This document shows positions 16,317 to 25,535 of a stretch of 64,000 nt of DNA, one piece after another. Within the stretch, counting starts at the first letter, position 1. The number at the start of each line of letters is the position of its first letter. The translations under genes and the position numbers were made by a program. Under the pieces are notes generated by a model. That model was not told the origin of the DNA and ran no database searches. It saw only the letters and a program-made list of their open reading frames with translations. Source of the DNA: Nocardioides caldifontis (lineage in GTDB: Bacteria > Actinomycetota > Actinomycetes > Propionibacteriales > Nocardioidaceae); assembly GCF_008087345.1 (NCBI RefSeq), contig NZ_VHIB01000001.1, forward strand, positions 1,054,001 through 1,118,000, given 5' to 3'.

Positions 16317-16808
16317 TCAGCGGTAGTTGGTGAACTGCACCGCGAAGTCGTAGTCCTGCGCCTTGACCAACGCGATGACCGCCTGAAGGTCATCGCGCTT
16401 CTTCGAGGAGACCCGGAGCTCGTCGCCCTGGACCTGGACCTTGACGCCCTTCGGCCCCTCGTCGCGGATCAGCTTGCCGACCTTCTTGGCGTCCTCGGAG
16501 GTGATCCCCTCCTTGAGCGCGACGCTGATCTTCGTCTCCTTGCCGGACTGCCGCGGCTCCCCGGCGTCGAGGATCTTCAGGCTCTGGTCGCGCTTGACCA
16601 GCTTCTCCTTGAACACGTCGAGCACCGCCTTGGCGCGCTCCTCGGCGTTGGCGGAGATCTCGATCGCCTTCTCCCCGGACCACCTGATCTCCGCGCCGGT
16701 GCCCTTGAAGTCGTAGCGCTGGGCGACCTCCCGGGCCGCCTGGCTCAGGGCGTTGTCGACCTCCTGGCGGTCGATCTTGCTGACGATGTCGAACGACGAG
16801 TCGGCCAT
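16317..16808 (-). CDS. YajQ-family cyclic-di-GMP/nucleotide-binding protein
   Basis: 163 residues, the standard length of the family. It opens with the diagnostic [20 protein letters not shown] and continues with [12 protein letters not shown] and the C-terminal [15 protein letters not shown]. YajQ proteins are small two-domain ferredoxin-like folds; some bind cyclic di-GMP and work with transcription factors, others bind nucleotides. The ATG at 16808 is chosen because the longer open frame runs toward the tRNA gene. A GGDEF protein is encoded at 29477-30322 in the same window, but no direct link is shown. Confidence 0.92.
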   Translation of the reverse strand: MADSSFDIVSKIDRQEVDNALSQAAREVAQRYDFKGTGAEIRWSGEKAIEISANAEERAKAVLDVFKEKLVKRDQSLKILDAGEPRQSGKETKISVALKEGITSEDAKKVGKLIRDEGPKGVKVQVQGDELRVSSKKRDDLQAVIALVKAQDYDFAVQFTNYR

Positions 16809-16905
16809 GGCGGCGAGGTCCTCCCGGGATTCGGTCGTGCGAGGCTGCTGCGCTATCCTTTCGTCTCGTTGCCCGGGGCTCAACAGCGGGTCCGGGGGCG
16901 ACGAC

Positions 16906-16986
16906 GGCAGGTTGTCCGAGCGGCCAATGGAAGCGGACTGTAAATCCGTCGCGAAAGCTACGCAGGTTCGAATCCTGCACCTGCCA
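16906..16986 (+). tRNA. tRNA-Tyr (GTA)
   Basis: Acceptor stem GGCAGGT (16906-16912) pairs with ACCTGCC (16979-16985), discriminator A at 16986; CCA is not encoded. The anticodon loop CTGTAAA has GTA at 16940-16942. A long variable arm follows, as in bacterial tRNA-Tyr, and the T arm CAGGTTCGAATCCTG is intact. Confidence 0.95.
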
Positions 16987-16998
16987 CCGAACGCCCGA

Positions 16999-17030
16999 GG
17001 GCCCGGGACACCCGCAGGTGTCCCGGGCCC
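16999..17030. terminator. Strong hairpin terminator after tRNA-Tyr
   Basis: GGGCCCGGGACACC (16999-17012) and GGTGTCCCGGGCCC (17017-17030) form a perfect 14-bp stem with a 4-nt loop. It lies 12 bp after the tRNA and 25 bp from the convergent formamidase large subunit stop, so it can serve both strands. Confidence 0.8.
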
Positions 17031-17055
17031 TGGTGCGTCCCGGCCCGTCAGCCGG

Positions 17056-19383
17056 TCAGGAGACCAGCTCCTCGACCGGCCCGTCCCCCGCGAAGCGGCG
17101 GAGCAGGTTCGCCGTCATCTTCGAGACGTTGTTGTCGCCGTCGTTGTAGGGCAGGCTGCCGCACCAGGTCATCGAGCCGGCGCTGAACACCGCCCCGCCG
17201 TTCGGGGTGGTGAAGTACACCAGGTCCGCGCGGACCTTGGGGTGCTCGATGCCGTTCATCCCGGCGTGCGGGAAGTACTGCTCCTCCGGCACCAGGACGG
17301 CGTTCACGCTGTGGCCGTGGGAGCTGGCCAGCAGCATCGCGTGGGGCGGCGTGCCGAGGGCGAGGTCGTAGATGTCCATCTCCAACCCGGCCGCCCCGCC
17401 GTTGACCAGCCCGAAGTCGCCGATCATCTCGTCGGCCCCGATGCCGTCGAAGATCCACGCCAGCCGCTCGTCGCGCGCGTCGGGGAGCTGGACGTAGCCG
17501 GTGGAGACGTCGAGCCCGTGCGAGCTCATCCCGACGCCCCACTGCTTCTGCGGGGCCCGGCCCCGCTGCCGCCAGATGCCACCACGCTCGGGGGAGAACT
17601 CGTGGTAGTACTCGCCCGGGTTCGCCCGCCACGCCTGGGTGCCGAGCTCGCCCTTGCGGACCTCGATCATCCACGGCTTGTCCGGGTGCACGGTGGTGAC
17701 CCAGATGAACCCGTTGCCGGCGAGGTACATCCCGCGACCGCCGTCGGCGAGGTAGTCCTCCCAGGCGTCCATCATCTTCGCGCTGTAGTACTCCGGGTGC
17801 GTGCCGGTGACCACGACGTTGTACCTGCCCAGCAGCTCGGCACCCTCGGCGTCGAGGTCGTGGTCGGTGATCACGTCGTACTCGAACCCCAGGTTGTCCA
17901 TCCACCCGAGGAGCTGGAGGTCGGCGGGGAACTGCCACGCGGAGCCGAACTCGTGGCGGTAGCCGGGACGCATGCTGAGGATCGGACGGCGCCACGAGCT
18001 GTACTGCACGCCGCGGCCGTCGACGTGGTAGTCGTACGTCGAGAGCCCGTAGGGCCCCGAGCTCTCGTTGAGCTCGATGTCGCTGTCGTCGATGCTGGTG
18101 AAGACGCCCATGACGGCCTGCGCCGTCGCCGCGCTCTGCATGTCCTGGCTGTTGGCATAGGCCAGGTAGCTGAGCGTGGGCGCCAGCATCGCGATCTTCG
18201 CGGTGGCGGTGCCCCGCGGCGGGACCACGAAGAACGGGATCTGGTCCTCGTGCTCCCCGGCCTTCACGACCAGCGCGTAAGCGCCGCTGCGCAGCCCCTC
18301 GGGAACCTGCAGCACCAGCGGGTTCGTCCAGCGGCAGTCGTCGAGCGAGTCGTCGTGGAACCAGATCGCGCCGTACTGCTCGGGGCAGTGGAGGTAGTTC
18401 TCCTCCTGGCCCTCCCAGTTCCACCCGGTCATCGCCCGGTCGGGCTGGTTGACGCAGCGTCCGTCGAGCCCGTTGCCGGCAGCGTCGGTGACCACGTCGG
18501 TGGCCACGCCGCGCTTGGTGATCTGGGCGCTGAAGTCCCAGTGCGCCAGCAGGGCCGCACCCGACGGCGTGCCGCCGTCGTGGAGCGCCGCGCGGGCGCC
18601 CCCGGAGACCGCGCCCGCCAGCACCTTGGGGGAGTCGATCTTGCCGTTGAAGGTGCGCGTGACCCATGCACGGCCGTCGGCGACCTCCTCGGTGAGCCCG
18701 GCGATCACCACCGGCGCCGTCGCTACGGCCACGGACGCCTGGGCCTGGGACGAGGCCGACGAGTCCGAGTCGAGCGGGGCGACCAGGCCGAGCCGGCTGT
18801 TGTACCGGTTCACGCGGAGCCGCTGCTCGACGAAGAGCGTGCCGGCGGCCGGGTCGAACCCGGCGACGACCGAGTAGAACACCGACGCGAAGAGACGGCG
18901 GTCGCTGCGGACCTCGGCGCGGGCCCCCTTGCCATCGGCGACGACGAAGGTCGGGTAGCCGTCCTCGATGGTGAGCGCCCAGCCGGCGCCCTCGGCCTCG
19001 TTCCAGCGGCTCAGCACCGCCTGGCTCTTCATCGGCGTGGTGGCGAGCACGAACGCCTGGACGGTCAGACCGTCGGTGCCGGCGAGCGCACCCTGGTCGT
19101 CGGGCACCTCGACGAAGGCGCCGACCTGGGTGCGCTGGGGGAACGACTCGTGGGTGCCGTTGACGTTCGCCTCGACCGGCTCCATCAGCAGGTAGTCCTG
19201 GTGGTAGGCGTCGGTGAAGCGCGGCCGCCCGCCCTCGGTCGCGGCGTTGTCGTTGCCGTGGCTGAGCCGGACGAGCTGCGTGGTGCAGGTGACCGGCTCG
19301 TCCGTGCTGAGGTAGAAGCTCAGCGACTCGCCGGGGCGGACGTTGGGCTGGTCGCAGTAGCCGCGGACGTAGACCCTAGACAT
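17056..19383 (-). CDS. N,N-dimethylformamidase-like large subunit (copy A)
   Basis: 775 residues, close to the 762-residue heavy chain of known dimethylformamidases, which hydrolyse DMF to dimethylamine and formate with a mononuclear iron held by two Tyr and one Glu. Those residues are visible with the expected spacing: Tyr409 (SYLAYANSQ), Tyr450 ([10 protein letters not shown]) 41 residues later and Glu531 (GTHPEYYS) 81 residues after that. The N-terminal 300 residues form a lectin-like beta domain; the C-terminal half is amidohydrolase-like with ending [20 protein letters not shown]. There is no signal peptide. The start overlaps the small subunit gene by 8 bp. The true substrate may be another N-alkylformamide or amide. 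Confidence 0.85.
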   Translation of the reverse strand: MSRVYVRGYCDQPNVRPGESLSFYLSTDEPVTCTTQLVRLSHGNDNAATEGGRPRFTDAYHQDYLLMEPVEANVNGTHESFPQRTQVGAFVEVPDDQGALAGTDGLTVQAFVLATTPMKSQAVLSRWNEAEGAGWALTIEDGYPTFVVADGKGARAEVRSDRRLFASVFYSVVAGFDPAAGTLFVEQRLRVNRYNSRLGLVAPLDSDSSASSQAQASVAVATAPVVIAGLTEEVADGRAWVTRTFNGKIDSPKVLAGAVSGGARAALHDGGTPSGAALLAHWDFSAQITKRGVATDVVTDAAGNGLDGRCVNQPDRAMTGWNWEGQEENYLHCPEQYGAIWFHDDSLDDCRWTNPLVLQVPEGLRSGAYALVVKAGEHEDQIPFFVVPPRGTATAKIAMLAPTLSYLAYANSQDMQSAATAQAVMGVFTSIDDSDIELNESSGPYGLSTYDYHVDGRGVQYSSWRRPILSMRPGYRHEFGSAWQFPADLQLLGWMDNLGFEYDVITDHDLDAEGAELLGRYNVVVTGTHPEYYSAKMMDAWEDYLADGGRGMYLAGNGFIWVTTVHPDKPWMIEVRKGELGTQAWRANPGEYYHEFSPERGGIWRQRGRAPQKQWGVGMSSHGLDVSTGYVQLPDARDERLAWIFDGIGADEMIGDFGLVNGGAAGLEMDIYDLALGTPPHAMLLASSHGHSVNAVLVPEEQYFPHAGMNGIEHPKVRADLVYFTTPNGGAVFSAGSMTWCGSLPYNDGDNNVSKMTANLLRRFAGDGPVEELVS

Positions 19384-19774
19384 TCTTGTCCTCCTCGGTC
19401 AGGTGGGTGTCGAGCCCGTGGACGGCGAGCCGCTGCAGGAACGCGGCGTGGATCGCCGCTCGCTCGGTCGGGTAGGTCGTCTCCTCGAGGAAGACCGGAG
19501 CCTCGCCGCGCGGGGTCATCAGCGCGAGGCCGTACTCGTCGTACGGCTGGCGCAGGTGGACGAAGGGCTTGCGCTCCATCGGGGCCGCGGGCCCGCGGAC
19601 GAAGTTGAGGACGAGGTTCAGCTCGTGGCTGTGCGGACCGCGCGGGTTCTCGCGGTGGGCGGCGACGAGTTCGGAGGTGACGAGCGGACGCAGGGCCTCC
19701 ACGCGCCGGCGGCGGAACTCCTGCATCCAGTCCTCCGACTTGTCGCGGTAGGTCGTGGGGTCGGTCAACGGCAA
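19376..19774 (-). CDS. N,N-dimethylformamidase-like small subunit (copy A)
   Basis: 132 residues when started at the TTG at 19774, which has AGAGGAG six bases upstream and aligns with MPYTDP of copy B; this equals the 132-residue light chain of known dimethylformamidases. A longer frame from an ATG at 19810 is not favoured. The protein is helical and charged (SEDWMQEFRRRRVEAL, FVHLRQPYDEYGLALMTPRG, ETTYPTERAAIHAAFLQRL) and mirrors copy B along its length. In the enzyme the light chain packs on the heavy chain and is needed for activity. It lies 118 bp after the PucR gene on the same strand. Confidence 0.82.
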   Translation of the reverse strand: MPLTDPTTYRDKSEDWMQEFRRRRVEALRPLVTSELVAAHRENPRGPHSHELNLVLNFVRGPAAPMERKPFVHLRQPYDEYGLALMTPRGEAPVFLEETTYPTERAAIHAAFLQRLAVHGLDTHLTEEDKNV

Positions 19775-19833
19775 GGGCTGCTCCTCTGCTCGGGGATGAG
19801 GTAGCGGCAACGATGGAAGGCCCCGCAGGGCGC

Positions 19834-19851
19834 GTCACCGTGCTCGGTGAC
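19834..19851. promoter_or_regulatory. 7-4-7 inverted repeat between PucR and formamidase operon A
   Basis: GTCACCG (19834-19840) and CGGTGAC (19845-19851) around TGCT form a perfect hairpin or operator in the 118-bp gap upstream of the small subunit. It could end pucR transcription or bind a regulator. Confidence 0.4.
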
Positions 19852-19868
19852 CAGAACCGCGGCGCTCC

Positions 19869-19885
19869 TTGTGCCGCGTGCACAA
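19869..19885. promoter_or_regulatory. TTGTGC-N5-GCACAA palindrome, candidate PucR operator A
   Basis: TTGTGC (19869-19874), CGCGT, GCACAA (19880-19885): a perfect 6-5-6 inverted repeat about 95 bp upstream of the formamidase A small subunit start. The core GTGC-N5-GCAC recurs at 21264-21276 in the control region of operon B. Confidence 0.45.
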
Positions 19886-19892
19886 AGGTGCG

Positions 19893-21188
19893 TCAGAGCC
19901 AGGCGTCGATGAGCAGCGCCGAGGAGAGCTCGTGCTCGGGGAGCTGCAGGGGGCGGCCCAGCTCCGCCTCGACCCGGCGGAGCCGGTAGGCGACGGTGTT
20001 GCGGTGCACCCGCAGGGCCGCTGCCGCGCGGCTGTGGCTGCCGCTCTCGGCGAGGAAGACACGGAGCGTCTCGCGGAGGGTGCGGGCCGCCGAGGTGTCG
20101 GCCGCCAACCCGCGCAGTCGGGTGGCGATGAACCGCCGGGCGCCTGCAGGATCGGCGAGCAGCAGCGCCGCGAGCCCGGCTTCCTCCTGGGTGTGCACCG
20201 TGGGGGCGGGGAGCCCGGCCGAGACGACGGCCGACTGGAGGCGCCGGGCGTCGAGGATCCCGTCGCGGAACCCGGTCTCGTGGACCGCCGGCGCGGACAC
20301 CGCGAGGTGCAGCCGCGGGAGCGCCGGCTGGCGCAGCACCCGCAGGAGCCGGCCGCGGAGCTCCGGGGAGAGCTCGACCGGACGGGACGTCCAACCCCAC
20401 ACCTCGCTGGGGCCGTGGGACAGCGCCAGCCGGTCGCCGTGGCCGAGCACCGCGTGCACGTCCTCGGCGGTCCGCAGGAGCTCGGTCCGCAGGTCGAGCG
20501 GTGACTCCGGTGCCCACAGCACCCAGGCCCGGTGCGGGTCGTGGAGGGCGAAGTCGAGGGCTCGCCGGGTGGCGGCGGTGACCGGCTTGCCGTGCACGAC
20601 CTCGAGGGCCGCGGCGGTGCGGGACCTGACCCGCGAGCCGAAGAGCTCAGCCGCCTCGGCCTCGTAGTGCTCGGCGACCCGCTGGGCGGCCCGGTCGAGG
20701 TAATTGAACGTCGCCGCGTGCAGCCAGGCGCCCACCTTCGCGACGTCGACACCCTCGCCGGCGTGCAGGGCGACGGCGGGCTGCACCCACCGGTGCCAGA
20801 TCATCGCGTGGCCGACGTAGTAGATCCGGGTCAGCACGCTGACCGGCACGCGCTGGTGCACCATCTTGCGCGGCCACACCAGGGCGCTCGGCGGGGGCTC
20901 GACCACGCTGGGCACGAGCCCGCCGGCGACCATCTGCCACATCGTGCGCAGGTTGTCGGTGATCGACGCCCGCAGCGCGGTGTGCTCGGTCTGGTCGTCC
21001 GGCAGCTCCGGGAAGACCTGCAGCAGCCAGTCGAGCAGGCTGTCGGTGATGTCGCCGTTGCGGATCGTGAGGACGCCGGCGATCTCCCCGCACAGCGCCT
21101 TCTCCGCCGGGTCGACCAGCTCGGGGACGAGCTCGGCCTGGACGAGGTGACCTGCCATCGGCGCGGGGCTCGGCTCGAGGACGTGCAC
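19893..21188 (-). CDS. PucR/CdaR-family transcriptional regulator (formamidase unit A)
   Basis: 431 residues from a GTG at 21188 with AAGGAG upstream. The C-terminal 60 residues hold the PucR helix-turn-helix: FLAESGSHSRAAAALRVHRNTVAYRLRRVEAELGRPL. The central part is the GGDEF-like PucR middle region. The N-terminal half, with PPPSALVWPRKMVHQRVPVSVLTRIYYVGHAMIWHRW, is shared with the second regulator at 24174-25535 and probably senses the inducer. It is co-oriented with formamidase A and divergent from formamidase B, so it can control both. Family members are mostly activators of purine, amide or amino-acid breakdown genes. Confidence 0.9.
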   Translation of the reverse strand: MHVLEPSPAPMAGHLVQAELVPELVDPAEKALCGEIAGVLTIRNGDITDSLLDWLLQVFPELPDDQTEHTALRASITDNLRTMWQMVAGGLVPSVVEPPPSALVWPRKMVHQRVPVSVLTRIYYVGHAMIWHRWVQPAVALHAGEGVDVAKVGAWLHAATFNYLDRAAQRVAEHYEAEAAELFGSRVRSRTAAALEVVHGKPVTAATRRALDFALHDPHRAWVLWAPESPLDLRTELLRTAEDVHAVLGHGDRLALSHGPSEVWGWTSRPVELSPELRGRLLRVLRQPALPRLHLAVSAPAVHETGFRDGILDARRLQSAVVSAGLPAPTVHTQEEAGLAALLLADPAGARRFIATRLRGLAADTSAARTLRETLRVFLAESGSHSRAAAALRVHRNTVAYRLRRVEAELGRPLQLPEHELSSALLIDAWL

Positions 21189-21263
21189 TGGCGCTCCTTC
21201 CGGAAGCTCCCCGTCGACGGAGGCCAGAAACTACCGGCGCCTCCGGGGGTCGACAACGAAAGT

Positions 21264-21276
21264 GTGCGAGCCGCAC
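21264..21276. promoter_or_regulatory. GTGC-GAGCC-GCAC palindrome, candidate PucR operator B
   Basis: The site lies in the 219-bp divergent gap between pucR (start 21188) and formamidase B (start 21408). It shares TGTGC-N5-GCAC with the site at 19869-19885. The rest of the gap is GC-rich and shows no clear sigma-70 boxes. Confidence 0.45.
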
Positions 21277-21407
21277 GCCCCCGGCGGCGGAGGCTGGGCG
21301 GCGCGCACCGTGCGGCCGGGAAAGTGCGGCGGCCGCGCCCCGCCGCCCTACCGCCGGTGGGGCTGCCGCTGCCAGCCTCGCAGCCCCACCGACCGAGGGG
21401 AGGGACC

Positions 21408-21812
21408 ATGCCCTACACCGACCCGTCCCAGCTGAGGGACCACAACGAGGACTGGCTCGACTACTACTACCGGCGGCGCGGGAGGGACATCCTCGCCCTC
21501 GTCGACGACGAGCTGATCGCCGAGCACGAGCGCAACCCCGAGCAGTTCGAGGGGATGCACAGCAAGCGGCTCCAGGAGGTGCTCAACCACCTCCGCGCGC
21601 TGCCGGTGATCGGCAAGACGTTCGCGTACGCCGTCGAGCCGTACCGCAAGTACCGGCTCGGGATCGTCACCGCCCGCGGCACCGAGTGCGACTGGGTCAG
21701 CGACGAGACCTACCCGGACGAGAAGTCCGCCGTGCACGCCATCTTCCTGTACCGACTCGACGAGCTGCGCCGGAAGGTCGGCGCGGACACCACCGAAGGA
21801 GCGACCCGCTGA
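21408..21812 (+). CDS. N,N-dimethylformamidase-like small subunit (copy B)
   Basis: 134 residues, ATG at 21408 with a GAGGGGAGGG ribosome site. MPYTDPSQLRDHNEDWLDYYYRRRGRDIL at the start and TYPDEKSAVHAIFLYRLDELRR near the end align with copy A across the whole length, although identity is moderate, so the two copies are old paralogues or were acquired separately. Known dimethylformamidase light chains are 132 residues. The stop TGA shares its last base with the ATG of the large subunit, so translation is coupled. Confidence 0.85.
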   Translation: MPYTDPSQLRDHNEDWLDYYYRRRGRDILALVDDELIAEHERNPEQFEGMHSKRLQEVLNHLRALPVIGKTFAYAVEPYRKYRLGIVTARGTECDWVSDETYPDEKSAVHAIFLYRLDELRRKVGADTTEGATR

Positions 21813-24103
21813 TGTCCCGCCTGCGCCTGCGTGGCTACACCGACGTCCCGAGCTACGAGCCCGGCCAGCGGGTCAAGGTCCACGTCTCCGCCGACGACCC
21901 GGGCAGCTACACCGCCGAGGTCGTGCGGCTCCTCAACGGCGACCAGCACCCCGACGGCCCCGGGCCGCGGGAGGAGGTCGTCGAGACCGCGGCCAACGGC
22001 AGCTATCCCGCGCGCTGGCAGCGCACCCAGTCCGGCGGGTACGTCGAGGTGCCGGACCCGGACGGCGTGCTGGCGCCGTCGGGCAGCTTCTCGGTGCACG
22101 TCTTCCTCAGCTCGATGGTCCCGACCCGCGGACGCCAGGCGGTGGTGTCCCGGTGGGACGACGCGACGTCCACCGGATGGAGCCTCGAGGTCGGCGAGGA
22201 GGGGGCGCTCCGGTTCGTGGTCGGTGACGGCTCGGGCGGGACGGCCTCGGTCACCAGCGAGCGGCGGCTGTTCGCGGACACGTTCTACTCCGTCACCGCC
22301 ACGTACGACGCCGACGCGGGGACCCTCGTGCTCGTCCAGAAGTCGGTCGTCGGCAGCACCAACGGGCGCTTCGGCAAGGTGTTCCCGATCGACTCCGACA
22401 CGGCCGTCACGGCGCCGGCCACCGTCCGACCCGCGGCTGCCGCCGTCCCGTTCCTGGTGGCCGGTGTGGCGGAGTCCGCCCCCGGCGAGGACGGCCGCAC
22501 CTGGGTGGTCGCCTGCTTCAACGGGAAGATCGAGGCGCCGACCCTCCTCGCCGGCGCGGTCACCTCCGACGACGCCGCGGTCCTCGACACCGGGGCACTG
22601 CCCGAGGGGCGGGACGTCATCGCCCGCTGGGACTTCGCCGAAGGGTTCACCAAGCAGGGGCTGGAGGACGACGTCATCCACGAGGTGGGTGGCGCCGGGC
22701 TCGACGGCTTCACGGTGAACCAGCCCGACCGGGCGATGACCGGCTGGAACTGGCAGGGCATCGAGGAGGTCTTCAAGTACTGCCCCGAGGAGTACGGTGC
22801 GATCTGGTTCCACGAGGATTCCCTCGACGACTGCCGGTGGGAGCCCGACTTCGAGGTCCCGCTCCCCGACGACCTCCCCAGCGGTTGCTACGCCGTGCGG
22901 CTGACCCAGGGCGAGGCCGTCGACTGGGTGCCGTTCTTCGTGCGGCCGAAGGCGGGGACGGCCACCGCGAAGATCCTGCTGCTGGCTCCGACGTACAGCT
23001 ACCTGGCGTACGCCAACAGCCAGGTCATGCAGAACGCGCCCACCGCGCAGGCGATCATGGGCCACTTCACGACGCTGGAGGAGATCGACCTCGAGCTCAA
23101 CGAGAACAGCGGCTACGGGCTCTCGACGTACGACTACCACGTCGACGGCCGGGGGTGTCAGTACTCCAGCTGGAAGCGGCCGATCCTCAACATGCGTCCG
23201 CGCTACACCCACGAGTTCGGGACGGTGTGGCAGTACCCCGCCGACCTCCAGCTGGTCGACTGGCTGACGACCATGGGCTTCGAGTTCGACGTCGCCACCG
23301 ACCACGACCTTCAGGAGCAGGGGGTCGACCTGTTCAAGCGCTACAACGTGGTGCTCACCGGGTCGCACCCCGAGTACTACTCGCGCCAGATGATCGATGC
23401 CTGGGAGAGCTACCTCGCCGACGGCGGCCGCGGGATGTACCTGGCCGGCAACGGGATGTACTGGATCGCCTCGCCGCACCCGCAGAAGCCGTGGCTCGTC
23501 GAGATCCGCAAGGGCGAGCAGGGTGACCAGGCGTGGCGCGCCCGTCCGGGGGAGTACTACCACGGGACGTCGGGCGAGCGGGGCGGGCTGTGGCGGATGC
23601 GCGGTCGTGCCTCGGCCAAGACGTGGGGCGTCGTCTACACCTCGCACTGCCTCGACGTCGGCTTCGGCTACGTGCCGATGCCGGACGCCCAGGACCCCAA
23701 GCTGGCCTGGATGTTCGAGGGCATCGAGCCGGGCGAGGAGATCGGTGACTTCGGGCTGGTCAACCAGGGTGCCGCCGGTATCGAGGTGGACCGCTACGAC
23801 CAGTCCGCCGGCACCCCGCCGAACGCCTACCTCGTCGCCAGCTCCTACAGCGAGAGCAACAACTGGGTGCTGGTGCCCGAGGAGAACTACTTCGCGTTCC
23901 CCGGGATGTTCGCGCCGGAGCACCCGATGGTGAAGGGGGACATCGTCTACTTCTCCACCTCCAACGGCGGCGCGATGTGGAGCGCCTCCTCGATGGCGTG
24001 GTGCGGCAGCCTGCAGTACGAAGGCTGCGACAACAACGTCTCGCGGATGACCGCGAACGTGCTGCGGTACTTCGCGCAGGACGGGGAGCTGCCGGAGATC
24101 TGA
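21812..24103 (+). CDS. N,N-dimethylformamidase-like large subunit (copy B)
   Basis: 763 residues, one more than the known 762-residue heavy chain. Iron ligands expected from the family are in place: Tyr400 (YLAYANSQ), Tyr440 (STYDYHVDG) and Glu521 (GSHPEYYS). The nearby TDHDL and MYLAGNGMYW segments match copy A. The N-terminal half is a beta-rich lectin-like domain (SVHVFLSSMVP, ERRLFADTFYSVTATYDADAGTL). GAAGGAG at 21795-21801 serves as ribosome site. The reaction would be hydrolysis of a small N-substituted formamide to formate and an amine; amine-oxidising genes are not present nearby. The residue numbers of this copy sit closest to those recalled for the Paracoccus enzyme, so it is the better candidate for a true DMFase. 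Confidence 0.87.
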   Translation: MSRLRLRGYTDVPSYEPGQRVKVHVSADDPGSYTAEVVRLLNGDQHPDGPGPREEVVETAANGSYPARWQRTQSGGYVEVPDPDGVLAPSGSFSVHVFLSSMVPTRGRQAVVSRWDDATSTGWSLEVGEEGALRFVVGDGSGGTASVTSERRLFADTFYSVTATYDADAGTLVLVQKSVVGSTNGRFGKVFPIDSDTAVTAPATVRPAAAAVPFLVAGVAESAPGEDGRTWVVACFNGKIEAPTLLAGAVTSDDAAVLDTGALPEGRDVIARWDFAEGFTKQGLEDDVIHEVGGAGLDGFTVNQPDRAMTGWNWQGIEEVFKYCPEEYGAIWFHEDSLDDCRWEPDFEVPLPDDLPSGCYAVRLTQGEAVDWVPFFVRPKAGTATAKILLLAPTYSYLAYANSQVMQNAPTAQAIMGHFTTLEEIDLELNENSGYGLSTYDYHVDGRGCQYSSWKRPILNMRPRYTHEFGTVWQYPADLQLVDWLTTMGFEFDVATDHDLQEQGVDLFKRYNVVLTGSHPEYYSRQMIDAWESYLADGGRGMYLAGNGMYWIASPHPQKPWLVEIRKGEQGDQAWRARPGEYYHGTSGERGGLWRMRGRASAKTWGVVYTSHCLDVGFGYVPMPDAQDPKLAWMFEGIEPGEEIGDFGLVNQGAAGIEVDRYDQSAGTPPNAYLVASSYSESNNWVLVPEENYFAFPGMFAPEHPMVKGDIVYFSTSNGGAMWSASSMAWCGSLQYEGCDNNVSRMTANVLRYFAQDGELPEI

Positions 24104-24120
24104 CGGTGGTCCGACAGCAC

Positions 24121-24167
24121 TGACCGGCCGGGGTCCCGCTCCTCGTGGGCGGGGCCTCGGCCGGCAG
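24121..24167. terminator. Bidirectional terminator between formamidase B and PucR-2
   Basis: GACCGGCCGGGGTCCCGC and GGCGGGGCCTCGGCCGGC form a long imperfect stem around TCCTCGTG between two convergent stop codons (24103 and 24174). Confidence 0.6.
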
Positions 24168-24173
24168 TGGCGC

Positions 24174-25535
24174 TCAGCCGCGCGAGGTCGCCGACGGCAG
24201 CCAGTCGAGGATCAGCAGCGCGGCCGCCAGCTCCGGCTCGCTCGAGGTCACCGGCCGGCCGAGCTCGGCCTCGCAGCGGCGGATCCGTTGGAGCACGGTG
24301 TTGCGGTGCACTCCGAGCGCGGCGGAGGTGCGCTGGAAGCTGCCGGCGTGGGCCAGGAAGGTGCGCAGCGTGGTCAGCAGCGTCGCGTCGCGCTCGCCCG
24401 ACGCGGCGAGCGACCCGAGGTGGCGCCGGGCGAAGCGGCGCGCGTTCGGCGGGTCGGCCACCAGCAGGGCCGCCAGGCCGGCCTCCTCGCTGGTCATCAC
24501 GTTGGTGGTCAGCCCCTCCGCGCGGTCCATGGCGGCGCGCAGGGCGCGGGCCTCGTCGTGGCCGTCGCGGAACCCGTCGACGCCGGTGTCGGGGGTGGCG
24601 ACCGCGAGCCGGGGGAGCCGCCTGGTCACCGTGGCGGCGCGGTCGGCGTCCGCGGGCAGCCCCAGCAGCCGGGCGAGCTTGTCCGTCGCGAGCGGGCCGG
24701 TGGCGGGGGCGCCGGTCCAGCCCCACACCTCGGTCGGGCCGTGGCGGGTGGTCAGCCGGGGCGCCGACCGGCCGCCGAGCAGTGCGTGCACCCCCTCCGC
24801 GAGCGAGGGAAGCACCGGTCCGAGGTCGGCGGCCGTGGGCGGCAGCCAGAGGACCCACGCCCGGTGCCGCTCCCCGACGGGGAACCGGACCGTCCGCTCG
24901 ATCGCCGGCGTCAGCCGGGCGCCGGCCAGCAGGTCGCGGACGGCCGCCTGCAGCGCGCGGTCCTCGGAGCCGGAGAGCTCCATCCGCTCGGCGTGGTACT
25001 GCTCCGCGACGCGGAGCGCGGCCTGGTCCAGGTAGGTGAAGGCGAGGCTGTGGAGGCGCGCCGAGACGACGGTCGTGTCGAAGCCCTCGGCGGCGAGCTC
25101 CACCAGCCGGGGGTGCACCCACCGGTGCCAGATGTTCGCGTGGCCGACGTAGTAGACCCGCATCAGGGTGCCGAGCGGCACCCGGGCGCGGATCAGCTTC
25201 CGGGGCCACAGCAACGCGTTGGGCGGCGGATTGACGTCGGAGGGCTCGAGGCCGTGGGCGACCATCGACCACATCGTCACCATGTTGTCGTGGACCGAGC
25301 TCCTGAGCGCGGCCACGTCACCGGTGGGCGGTCCGACGCGCGGGAAGAGCTCGACGATCCCGTTGACGACGTCCTCGGTCATCGCCGGGACCTGCTCGCC
25401 GAGCCGCCGGCCGACGAGCTTCACCAGCTCCGCCTCCTGCGGGCTGACGGACCGCGGCCCCAGGTCGAGCTCGCTGCCGCCCCAGGTCTCGCGGACCGTG
25501 ACCGCGGCGGAGGGACGCGCCTGCTCGAGGGTCAT
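24174..25535 (-). CDS. PucR/CdaR-family transcriptional regulator (formamidase unit B)
   Basis: 453 residues, ATG at 25535 behind GGAGG. The C-terminus has the PucR helix-turn-helix FLAHAGSFQRTSAALGVHRNTVLQRIRRCEAELGRP. The N-terminal sensor half shares PPNALLWPRKLIRARVPLGTLMRVYYVGHANIWHRWVHP with the regulator of unit A, so regulator and enzyme appear to have been duplicated together. Here the gene is convergent with its formamidase operon rather than upstream of it. It is divergent from the MFS gene at 25694 and might also control it. Inducer unknown. Confidence 0.9.
   Translation of the reverse strand: MTLEQARPSAAVTVRETWGGSELDLGPRSVSPQEAELVKLVGRRLGEQVPAMTEDVVNGIVELFPRVGPPTGDVAALRSSVHDNMVTMWSMVAHGLEPSDVNPPPNALLWPRKLIRARVPLGTLMRVYYVGHANIWHRWVHPRLVELAAEGFDTTVVSARLHSLAFTYLDQAALRVAEQYHAERMELSGSEDRALQAAVRDLLAGARLTPAIERTVRFPVGERHRAWVLWLPPTAADLGPVLPSLAEGVHALLGGRSAPRLTTRHGPTEVWGWTGAPATGPLATDKLARLLGLPADADRAATVTRRLPRLAVATPDTGVDGFRDGHDEARALRAAMDRAEGLTTNVMTSEEAGLAALLVADPPNARRFARRHLGSLAASGERDATLLTTLRTFLAHAGSFQRTSAALGVHRNTVLQRIRRCEAELGRPVTSSEPELAAALLILDWLPSATSRG

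Noticed and set aside
16906-17055. tRNA-Tyr as attachment site of an integrated element carrying the formamidase genes
   Set aside because: No direct repeat of the tRNA 3' end and no integrase was found; the hairpin after the tRNA is a plain terminator. Transfer of the formamidase units cannot be excluded, but this is not evidence for it.
19772-19810. ATG at 19810 as start of the formamidase A small subunit
   Set aside because: The TTG at 19774 has AGAGGAG at proper spacing, aligns with the start of copy B and gives the 132-residue length of known light chains.
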